The notes beneath the pieces are model-generated. The model saw only the letters and a program-made list of their open reading frames with translations. It was not told the origin of the DNA and searched no databases. Position numbers and translations under genes: made by a program. Shown here one piece after another: positions 1 through 12,200 of a stretch of 64,000 nucleotides of DNA. Source of the DNA: Apostichopus japonicus (Eukaryota; Echinodermata; Holothuroidea; Aspidochirotida; Stichopodidae); the NCBI RefSeq assembly GCF_037975245.1, contig NC_092566.1, forward strand, positions 17,829,001 through 17,893,000, given 5' to 3'. Every line of letters begins with the position of its first letter. The first letter of the stretch is position 1.

Positions 1-115
1 ACAGTCTAAAAATATTGCATAAATATGAATTACAGAAATAAATAACTTAACAATAATTATTTGAAAAAAAAAGAAATGCAAATTATTTTCTTTTTCTTCA
101 TTTAAATCTTCCCAG

Positions 116-226
116 CGATCTGTAGTCTAGATCAAACACCAGTCTGCGTTGAGGAAGGAGTGAATGACCATGCAACGATAACAGTGTCGTGTGACAAAGT
201 AATTCAAGACGGCGGAGTGGATGTCG
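116..226 (+). CDS. Calx-beta domain 1, N-terminal half exon
   Basis: Phase 1/1 exon of 111 bases between acceptor cccag and donor gtaaaa. The reading has ICSLD, CVEEG and VSCDK motifs. This is the first-strand half of a Calx-beta domain, with an acidic VEEG turn (equivalent to the usual VxExDG) and the Cys pair seen in all short exons of this gene. It joins 488-739 to complete the domain. It lies outside the tandem units and is the most diverged short exon on the 5' side. Confidence 0.8.
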
Positions 227-3200
227 GTAAAAGAATAAGAAAATTCAAACTAATTGCCTTTCAATGAATTACTCTCAGACTTGGAAATGTATTTACCGAA
301 ATATTCGACGCAGCGGGGTTGTTCTGTGTATAGAATGAAGTTGAGGTGGGAGAGGTGGGGAGGGAATGGTTGGGGGTGTGGGGTGGGGAGAGAAGCACAC
401 AAGGTTGAAGGCACAATTTGGAGGCTGGCTTGCATCAAGAAGATAATTGATTGGCTTTTAACTTGCTTTTTTTATCTTTTTTTTCAGATCTCGTTTACAG
501 GGATGCAGATGCCTTCAATCCAGGTGATTATATCGATGCTCCGCAACAAGTCAATTTACTTGTGGGATCAACGACCACAGAATTTCAAGTTTCAATTGTA
601 GACGATTCAGAAATTGAGTCATCGGAAAGCTTTGAGATCTTGTTAGTGAGTGTCGCAGACACCGCTGGATTTACCCGGTTGGATGCGGTAGAGCTAGGCC
701 ACCAGACAACGACTGTCACCATCAAAAATGACGATTCCGGTAATTATTTGATCTGTATTAAGTTGCAGCTTTGGGCCAACGGAGGTCAGAGTTGAAACGC
801 TCGAGGCAAAATGGAGTTTTGCGATGTAAAAGCATGGCAGGTTCCCGTCCTGGTCGGACGGTTGCGTTGCAGCCATGGATGATGCGTAGATGTGGTGCAC
901 AGCTGTAACCTGTTTGCTGCAGCACACGAGATGTGTGATATGCCACAAGTTTAATACCTGCACCACTAGTTGTGTAAGATTATGCGAAAAGGCCTCCGAT
1001 TGGTCGGTACAAGACTGTAGACCTTCTAACTCTTTCTTAAGCAGACTGACTGGTTTGAACCAGAATAATGTTGCTTTAAGTTTAGAAACGATGCTGCAGT
1101 GAAGTGGTGATGATAGATTTGGGGGGTGGGGGGGGTTGGTATATCCGGTCGTTTCTGACTCGGTCAGAAGCCTGACTCAGTGTTGGAGTAGTTGTTGGAG
1201 TAGGTGTTGGAGTAGGTGTTGGAGTACAGTACCGTTCACATTAAATCGGCCGTGGCATCGTGTATCGTGATGCCCTTATCTTTTTCTATCGTTTTCTATC
1301 GTGAAACCTGACTACTGTAAATTTTTTGTACACGCTACCACGATATAACAATATACCACGATCACACGCTATATCGTGATACCAAGCCTTCACGATAGCA
1401 AACATGACTGCTACATTCACGCTAACACGTTATATCGTGAGATCGTGATTTCAAGCTGAGCGCATCACAATTCGTAACTTCGTTTGGGCTTTGGGTTTTT
1501 ATTATTCACGATATTTCGTTATGTCGTAATATCGTGTATCATGAAGTTCCTACTCAACTGTGCGAAAATCGATCTTTACAGGAGTTCCGCCTTGAAAACT
1601 TTTTGATGTCAGTTCACAACTTTACACGTTTAACTTTTTATTTAACAACAGTAACGTTACGTACGGATAGCGACTTTTCTGTTACTAGTAGTGTTAGTTG
1701 TAGATTTTATGTTCCACGTTACTTTGAATAGTTGGCAACATTTTGAAGAATAATAAAGTACTACTAAGCCTTTCTTGTGTTAAGTTTTTATATAATTTAT
1801 TGTTGGTTTGTTGGTTTTCCTGATTACCGAGTCTCTATTCGGATTCAAGAAATCTAACTAACCTTAAAAATTATTTTGTTAAGGTTGCCACATATTCCAA
1901 ACTAGTATTAGCGCATGAAAAGAAGAAAAACGTCAGCCTGTTTTTTTTTTCAGATCTCAGTACGAGAAACATGTATTTTATTTGGATAATAGAAAAACTT
2001 TCTTTAATGTGGTTAATTAATATTTTCCTACCCTAGCTATATTTGATAAAACCTTCATTAAAACCGACTTTTTAGAAAATGGATTTTGAAGCTCAGTCAA
2101 CAATTTCAAAAATGCTTACCTTTAAATACTGGCGTCAAAAAATACATTTCGTATTTATTCCAATAAAGATCCACAAAGGATAAAAATGCGAAGAACAGCT
2201 TACTAAATAGAATTGAAACTGCATGTATAGTACATGGTCATTTTAAGTATCCAAATACTATACAAGGAGATCGAGTTCACCGAAATACCCCTTTTCCCTA
2301 CCACCTGAGGAAAAGCGTCTTTTATTAATTATAGTACCATACAGTACTTTACATTTGATACAAAAGTAACATCTACAACAACTTCCCAAAATTTGTATGT
2401 GTCACAATAGGTTAAGTTTTAACCACACAGTACCATTAATAATTTGCATATTACATCAAAAGTTACACTCGGGCGTCCAGATGGCGGGAAAATGTACAAT
2501 CATGTACAATTTGTTGTGTCGTTCCCACGGTGCAATGAACTTGGGCAAGTTGCCAAGTTCGAATGTCGTTGACCTACTTATGTTCCGTAAACAATGTCAG
2601 TGGGAATTATGTGTGTAAAAACTTGTGTTTTTCCACGTGTTATATATATATAGAAGTTTTACGTAAGCCGAGTGAATTTCGGGGCGGCTCGTTGATTGTG
2701 AGGAAGCACTTATCTAAGCATCAATATTTGTGAAATATATCGTACGGTTTTGCTTCACAAAATATTTTTGACTAGTAATTTCTCAATGTATTAAGAAGGG
2801 TGACATACCCTATGTTCCGACGTCTCTATGTTCCGACGTCTCTTTAAGTTCCGACAATTTTTTGAACCCAATTTTTTTGTTAGACCCAAATTCTGTCTGA
2901 CTAATTTTTTGGGGGATTCAATTTTTTCGGACCCAATTTTATTTGGGGACTCATTTTTTTTTACCCAAATTTTGTCTGGCTTAAGTTATTTTTTTTTGGG
3001 GGGGACGCAATTTTTTTGGACCCAAATTTTCTTTGTGGAATCAATTTTGTTAGACCCAAATTTTGTCTCACTTACTATTTATTAAGGGGGGGACTCAATT
3101 TTTTTGGACCCGATTTTTTTGGGGGGACTCATTCTTTTTGGACCCAAATTTTTTCCGGCCTATTTTTTTTGGGGGGGGGACTCAATTTTATTTGGACCCA

Positions 3201-6200
3201 ATTTTTTTTTGTGGAATCAACTTTTTGGACCCACAATTTTTCTGACCTGATTTGTTTGGGGGGACTAATTTTTTTCGGACGCGCCAATTTTTATTTACGA
3301 AACAAAAAATAAAAGTTTTTTATGACCTAAATAGTGCTTGTCCAAAAAAAAATTGGTCATAAAAAATTTTAGAGTAAAAACAATTTGTGTCATCAAAATA
3401 TTTTGGTCCAAAAAATTATGGGTCTTAAAAAAAATTGGTCCGAACTCCGAAAACATATTGGTCAAAAATATTGGTCAAAAGAACTTCAGAGTCAAAAACA
3501 ATTGTCGGAACGTAGACACGCCGGGACCCATAAAATATACTGGGACTACCCCTAATCATTGCATTTTGGGCGAATGTGTATTTAACTACGTTACATGATG
3601 CTTAAACACATGTTTGAACGAAATGAAAAATTCAAGTATTACCACATAAATATTCAAAAAATATACTTTTGTTGCATGGTATGAAGGATTTGGTGAAACC
3701 AAACATGTCTGGACTGGTTTGAAAATTCTACGAGGTTCGTGATCAACTTGACCGTCTAGTATTTTCAGAAAGTAAGGTTGCTACCATACAAAACTGTCCG
3801 GCCAAAAGCAATTAAATGACTTTATGACATTTAAATAAAAAAAAGCTTCTAACAGAAGTTATGACCAATTTTGTATAATTTTTAATGTGCGCGTCAATAC
3901 GGGTTGCCATCAGGATCATATCGATTACTGATGCTATGCAAAAGAAACTGCTTATTTGAGCATATCATATGGTGCGGAAAAACATTCTTCAAGCAAACAA
4001 TTTTCTCGAAAAATTTGCATCATTCAAAATTGCAAAATTCGATCGTGAAAACAATGTTCAAACATACTAAAGTATGCCACCCTATGCATCTCGGACGGTG
4101 AAAAAGCTACTGTAGGCCTATATTCAGCGTTACAATGCATATTAACCCTATCGTAACATTTGGGACGATTTGCTAGTACAATTAAAGCCTAGGCTGATAT
4201 TCTTGCATACAAGAAGTTCAGAACGAATGTTTTGTTCGAACTGAAAATATTTTGCGACCGCTATTTTTTTTTAAAGAAGGGGTTTGTATGGAGGAGTTTG
4301 GATGAGTAGGCCTACAGTGTGTTCATTAGGCCTATCGTACTAGTTTTGCGATTATGAAACTTGTATGTCGATTGACACTTAATTTTGGTGACACACCGAA
4401 CTTTTTGATCACAATTTGCAATAAATCTATTGCACATTGCGTTGAATTGATGATTTCATCTACTGCCGGAAGAAGCCTACCCCAATTCTTTCAAATCACG
4501 ATGAAACGATCGATTGTTCTGCAACGTGATTCACGCTATAACGATAACATTACGATAGTATACAGTGCCAGTGAAATGATGCACACACTATCACGATATT
4601 ACGACCACGATGCGACGCACGATATCACGTTAGGTACTTGCTATAGGCGTAATGGAAACGATATCACGATAGACTCCTCGAGTCTCCTCATATTTTGTCA
4701 CGATACACGATGCCACGGCCGATTTAATGTGGGCGGTACTGTAGGTGTTGGAGTAGGTTTTGGAATAGTTGTTGGAGTAGGTGTTGGAGTAGGTGTTGGA
4801 GTAGGTGTTGGAGTAGTTGTTGGAGTAGGTGTTGGAGTAGGTGTTGGAGTAGGTGTTGGAGTAGGTGTTCAGATGCTGGCTGAGTCTACACTATATACAC
4901 ACAGAGACCAATTAATGGTGAGATTAAAGTTTTAGATTTTGGGAGAAACATCCACGAGTCCGAACCAAACGAAATCTTTGTGAACTAACAGATGAAGCTT
5001 TAACTATAAATTCAATTGACTTTGAAAGAGGAAGGCATCGCTGGTCGAATGTGAAACAGTTAAAGGTGATTCCGTTCTGGACCACGTTGGACGTACTGAA
5101 AATTTCCTGCGGTGTAATGTCGTAAGGAAAGACTCTGTTCATATTCCGTGTGACATAATTCATTTCAGTTTTTTTTTTTAAGTAATATCTTTTGATTTTA
5201 TCAGCTTCTTAGAATTGTTTTGTTATTTCTGTTGATAGTTACATGTTCATTTGCTACCTCTGAAGTCACCGTGGATGAATTTGATGGATTTCTTTCCGTC
5301 GAAGTGGAGTGTAACGGGGTTCACGCAAAGGATGGTGTCAGCTTTGGTAAGGAATAGGAAATAAAAATTACTAACCCCCCCGCAATCCCCTGTGCCCCTT
5401 CAATCCTTCACCTGACTTTCTCAAATGCATAAGAAGTAAAAAAAATAATTAAAAAAATCTTAATATGGTGTAATGAGGGTTTAGTTTTAAGTTTAAATAA
5501 GGGAGAAAACTTCCCAAAATGCATTAAAGTTAATATTTCCTTCAAAGGTTGACCTAGGTAAGGTAGAATTTGTTGTGTCAAATTGCAGTCAGTCCAAGAA
5601 CAAAGAAAAATTGAGTGCTGGGTTATGTTTCTATAGCTATTCTGGGTAACAAGATATTGAACTTTAAGTAAAATATAATAAATCTGTGGAAGGCTCCTTT
5701 AAGGCTCAATTGAAAATGATGTTGGCTCATTACTGCCACAACTAGGCCTCCTAAATGTTATTCCATGTTCATGTTAATCCATCGTTTATTAAATTGTAAC
5801 TCCCTCAACCAAACAACAAACACCACCCCCCCTCCCCCCTCCCCGTTGATGACATTGAAGACCGTTTTGTCCTCGGTCAGTTTGTAATGCATTAAAAAAG
5901 TGTTTAATATTTGAGGCCATTACAGTCTTACGTTTTCCCAATGCTGAGAATTTTGTTGTGTCTAAGGAGCTCTACTGAAGCTGCTAAAGGTTATAAAGTT
6001 CTCAAAAGTTGGAAACAGTAAGATAGGTCACTGTGGTTCTCAATGTAGGAAGGTTGTGCTACAAGAAACGGGCCTTCCATGGGAATTGCCTGACAGGGAT
6101 GAACAAATTTGTCTGTAAATTATTTTGCCCCTCCCCCAACCAACAGACCCCACCGACACCAACACCAAGGAAGAGTGTGACAGTGACAGTCCTAGTTTAT

Positions 6201-9200
6201 TAAAATAATGGTAATTTATTCAACAAAAGTATGTTTTCCTTTAACCTTTTTCAAGGTTTATGGACGGGAAGACGTACAGTGAATGGGCAGTTCATCCTTC
6301 AAGCCCCATATGCGGCGGTTGCAGTCTATGCAAATAACACAAAGTAATTTAATAAATCATAAAATAATTATCATTGCACTCGGCTGGCGAAAGACGTCAC
6401 TGGTTACAGTAATGTCAGGTAGTTCAGCTACCGACACCGATTATACAAACAATTTGGAATTTCCACCTCTGCAGAGTTTGACTACACGGAGGGAACCGCC
6501 ACACAACCGGAGGATTTCGACTCGATCGTGACTACGATTGGTTTCCCGTCCTCAACCACCTCACTGTCATTCTCCATTAGCATCGTACCTGATGAAATTG
6601 TTGAGAAAGATCATTCCTTTACGATAAGCCTCTCGAATGTCATCCTTCCTGAGGGTGTGGACGAGAACTGTATATCCTTTATGGGTTCGCAAGTGGTGAC
6701 GATTCTAGATGACGACACAGGTAATTTTTGTCTTAGCAAATTTGTTACCGAGGGAGGGTTTAACTAATCAGATAACTAGGAGTAGCACATTTGTTACCGA
6801 GGGAGGGTTTAACTAATCAGATAACTAGGAGTAGCACATTTGTTACCGAGGGAGGGTTTAATTAATCAGATAACTAGGAGTAGCACATTTGTTACCGAGG
6901 AAGGGTTTAACTGATCAGATAACTAGGAGTAGCAAATTTGTTACCGAGGGAGGGTTTAACTGATCAGATAACTAGGAGTAGCAAATTTGTTATCGAGGGA
7001 GGGTTTAACTAATCAGATAACTAGGAGTAGCAAATTTGTTACCGAGGGAGGATTTAACTGATCAGATAACTAGGAGTAGCAAATTTGTTACCGAGGGAGG
7101 GTTTAACTGATCAGATAACTAGGAGTAGCAAATTTGTTACCGAGGGAGGGTTTAACTGATCAGATAACTAGGAGTAGCACATTTGATACCGAGGGAGGAT
7201 TTAACTCATCAGATAACTAGGAGTAGCAAATTTGTTACCGGGGGAGGGTTTAACTGATCAGATAACTAGGAGTAGCAAATTTGTTACCGAGGGAGGGTTT
7301 AACTAATCAGATAACTAGGAGTAGCAAATTTGTTACCGAGGGTGGATTTAACTGATCAGGTAACTAGGAGTAGCAAATTTGTTACCGAGGGAGGGTTTAA
7401 CTAATCAGATAACTAGGAGTAGCACATTTGTTACCGAGGGAGGGTTTAACTAATCAGATAACTAGGAGTAGCACATTTGTTATGGAGGGAGGATTTAAAT
7501 AATCAGATAACTAGGAGTAGCACATTTGTTACCGAGGGAGGATTTAACTAATCAGATAACTAGGAATAGCAAATTTATTACCAAGGGAGGATTTGACTCA
7601 TCAAATAACTAGGAATAGCACATTTGTTATGGAGGGAGGATTTAAATAATCAGATAACTAGGAGTAGCACATTTGTTACCGAAGGAGGATTTAACTAATA
7701 AGATAACTAGGAGCTGCAAATTTGTTACCGAGGAAGGATTTAACTAGTCAGATAACTAGGAGTAGCAAATTTGTTACCGAGGGAGGGTTTAACTAATCAG
7801 ATAACTAGGAATAGCAAATTTGTTATCGAGGGAGGATTTAACTAATCAGATAACTAGGAGTTACCAGCTGTGTCTAATGAGTTTGTCTACAGGATTTCAA
7901 AGCTTCAATATTTTCTAAGACTCATCACTGCTTTAAATAGGACAGAAGGAGAGAATGGATTAAACGTACGTCCGAAATCATCGGAATGATGAAAAGATTT
8001 AAATAAACAAGTACAGAAAGTTGCAGCAAGAAAAGTTGGTGACCTGTTTATTCCTACTGCGTCACCTTCATATCTTAAGTTTTTTGTTGCAAAATCAATA
8101 TCAATGAGAATGTTCTTGTGAAGGTGTCCTACCATAACTATGTTTCTAGTCATAATAATTTTGAAATACCTACACATACTTTATGATTGCAGTGAATTAG
8201 TTTGAAGGACTTATAATTGCTACTATACAAAATTCATAAGGATGCAATTTATGCAGGGAGCATAGCCTACAAAGGTGCTGTGCAAAATTTGAAAACTATA
8301 ATAATCCGATTTCTCGGGCAGGTGTTAATACCAAAGTAACTACGAAAAGAGCTCTAACTTCGCATTCATACAGATTCTAATGTATGTTTTGATTGCCATC
8401 CTCCTTCCCCTCACACCCCTTTCCCAAAAAATATATAAAAATAATATTTGTGCAAGAGGCCATACACAATGTGTAAAACCCATGGGGTAATGTGGACTGG
8501 TTCATTAATTATCGATGATATAAACTGGGGGGGCGGGTGACTGGGGTGGGGGAGTTGGCAGGGACCAGTGGATATTATCATCACTCGTTGACATTCAAAT
8601 TGGTAACGTTTGGAACTTTGGGTTCAATATTATCAGCATTTTGTAAATATGATCTTCATTCTCTTCAAGAAATCGACAGGTTGCAGTTGCTGGGAGTATA
8701 TCGACCACAGCGTCATAAATTTGTGAGCTGTTTTAAAAATAAAACAGTCTACTCATCGTCTATGATTTGTTTTCCTTTTACTGTGACAGACAAAAAAAAA
8801 CCTTTCTTAGATTCCTTTTCTCTACGTTAAAAATTGATTCATTCTGTTCTGAGAAATGTCATCATACAGGTCAATGTGGGTTGGAAGTCATTTTGAATAT
8901 TTTTCTCTTCGCACCATATATATCGATTAACTTTGAATTCTGCGTTAAAGGTTTTGCAATATTTGACTGCAATCGTTCTGTTCGATCTGATTCCCTTTAA
9001 AGCGACCTGCCGGTTCGACCCAACGGAAGACTGTGTGACCGAAGGCACCTCACCCTTCATCGCTTCGGTTACCTGTGATCTGCAAGTTGACTGCCCCGGA
9101 ATAACATTTGGTCGGTTGATTCGTTTCCTTTCTCAATGTACTAAATCGTAGAAACATAAGAATATTATTCTGACTGTTGTCATAGGAGAGTATTAAAATT

Positions 9201-12200
9201 TTAAGGCTTTAATGCACTTCACTATTACCATAGGACAGTGGGGGACCTGAAATATATTCTGGGCATGGTCGAACGTCGGCATGCTTTAACAATGTGTTTA
9301 TAAATAACAGAGTAGTTTAAAATATCTCTTCTCTGTCGAGGAACTCGTAACGTCCCCCTGTTTGTACTAGAATGCCCGATAGTTAATAAGAAGGACATTG
9401 TTTTTTTTTTTTAATTTTAAATTTCTTTGCCCTTATGTTTTATTCCCAATAATACAACATTTATCTCAAATTTGAGTTTATGAAGTGAATACTAGTACAA
9501 TTCACCTGAATCTAAAAAGCTGCTTTTTTTCATATTTTTTGTATTAGATTTAAATTTTGGTGTAGTTTATCATTGCATATGGACTACCCTATGCAGTGCA
9601 GTTCATTACTCTATTAGACTGGTGAAATTTCAGTTCAAAAAATGCACACCAATAATGAAATGAAAAAAAATTGGAAATGTTGAAATTTGCTCAAAAACTT
9701 TGTTTGTTTCTCAAAAAAGAAAAGAAAAAAGATCTCTAGGACTCTATAGCTTATAGGATGATTGTTGTGGGTAAGAAAGACAGATTTTTGAACTCGGTAC
9801 CGTAGATAATAAAATCAGTTAACATTCTGTTTGTTGTAAGTATACTGTACATACCAAGATTATTATTTCGTTTTGAAAGTTGAAATTTTTGGTACATTAA
9901 AAATTGTTAGAGTTTGATCATGCGTTAATATTATTAGCTAGAATACGAAAAAACATGCCAAAAAAGGAAAAACAAAAATAATTAGCTAACATGAAATTAC
10001 GCCGTTTGCTGCGAACTTTCTTTTTGAACGGCATTCATCTACATGTTTATTGTGGTCATATATATTTTAGTAAAATAATGTAAAAAAAAAAAAAACCTAA
10101 ATAACTATAAACATTTTCATTTTGTTTCAGATGTGGACCTGTCGGATGGCACCGCCGTGGAAACGAGTGATTACACGACAAACGACGGCACTTTCAGCTT
10201 TGATATCAATACCAACGATCTATCCTTCGAAGTAGGTATAGCTGACGACAGCAACGTGGAGAATCACCAGTCTTTCACCGTCGGTGTCAGTATGGTTAAT
10301 TTTCCAGATGGATTTGACGATACCGCAGCCGTTCAGTTCGTGGGCACACAAATAGTTACCATCAAGGACGACGATACAAGTAAGTCAAAATGCACGACAC
10401 TTTCTTGATGGATACATTATTATGGTATCCTGAGAGAGCAGCTCTGCACTTCTCTTTACAGGCATGAGCTTTTTCCGCGAATTCGCGGAACATCTGTAAA
10501 TTCTTTTTTACCTCGGGGACAAAAACTATTATCCTAACACACTGTAGCATACACAAACTGGAGCCTATACCGCAATTTTTGCAAAATTCTGTGATTTTTT
10601 TTTACCCCAGGCTTATCCCTGTCTTTAATATAAATCAGTAACAAAAAAACTGAATGAAACCCCCCCCCAACCACCCATTGCAACCCCCCAATAGTTTATA
10701 TGGACTGAGTAAGGCAACCAGTGCCTGGTCATTCAGTGAGGTTATGGGATCCGTAGTATAGGAAATACTTCTTCCTAAGAAATTCAAGAGTCTCTAATAT
10801 TTATTCCCCCGCTTTCTAAGACCTACCAAAGTCACAACAGCTTTACATAAACAACGTTATTCCACCTCTTTTTCATAATGAGGTTTAGAAAAGCATTGTG
10901 TTCTATTTCTATGGGGTCATGGGGGGGGTGGGTCCATGCAGCGGAATAGCTTATTACCAATACCCTTTCCTAGTTACACTGAATTGTAGAATGTCTTAAG
11001 GAAAATGGATTTAAGTCCTCCCAAACTGAGAGTGCAACATAAAAGTGTGAAAAGTATTTCCTTGGCCAACAATAGATGATACTTCTGGTTGTTTTTTTTC
11101 TTTTCTTTGTGTAGCAACTTGTTCTTTAGATCCAGCATTGCATGATGTCGATGAGAGTCAATCGGGTACAGTAACGATTGTATGCGATAACCAAGTAGAT
11201 GATGAGGGTGTCTCCCTCAGTAAGTATACAATTTTCTCTAGTCCACTCATGATATCAACGGGATAACTAGTGAGTTAAACACCAAACACAATTATACCAC
11301 GATGAGGAAATTATATCGGAAAAGGAACCACTCAATGCAATAAGTGTTGTGCAATATTACAATCATTCCCTAATATACCGTACAAAACTGCTCTGGGGCT
11401 TACATGTTTCCAACGGTGGTTATATCTGTTGGGAAACTCTCAATTTTATGTCTGGCAAATAGGGACCTTCCTTCTTCGAGATTGTTGCTGAGGTTAATTA
11501 ATCAGAGAAAATTTGAGCTCTCAAGACAGTCGTGTATTTAAGATGTTAATGCGTTTTCTAAAATGCCATCCTCCAAAAACTAAACAGATAATTTTATGAC
11601 CCCTCGCACAGCAAATAAAAATAAAACACTCTTATTTACAGATCTCTGTTTCACTGATGGTACAGCCGAGGATGGAGTTGATTACGTTAGTACTGATCCG
11701 TTCCCGTTCCCAACGGGAACTACCACTTTCTCCGTCGAGCTGGAGATAGTTGATGATGACATTACCGAAGATGTTGAAACTTTCGATGTTGAGATTTGTG
11801 ACTTTAGCTTTGAACCAGGATTTTCAGCTACAACTGCATTTGAAGCGACAGGCTCAGCACAATGCCGAATCATTGATGATGATTCCGGTATGTATTAGTT
11901 ACAGTTTGGAAGTTTTTTGTTTTTTTAAATTGTGTAACTATAGTTTTTACAATTCTTGTCCAATTCCTATATAAAATATTCCACACACAATGAGAAAACA
12001 TTAGGCAAAAGTTCAATACGATGAAACAAAATGCTGGTTTGTACTGTAAAGAAAGCAACTGTTGGAAACAAACACCAATCGCCATGGTAACTCTCTGCTT
12101 TACTTGGACATGTGCAGTCTGTTTTGTTTCGTAGTGCTCACCGGTGGTGGCTGTAGTGATGTTACTGTACAAGCATATATACACTGTCATTATATCGTAT

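Noticed and set aside
2828-3312. Phe-rich open frames
   Set aside because: Poly-T and GGACCC blocks of a MITE; no conserved domain.
4354-4935. 193-codon open frame with Gly-Val repeats
   Set aside because: It spans the right end of the transposon and the 12-bp minisatellite; the Gly-Val run is the repeat read in frame.
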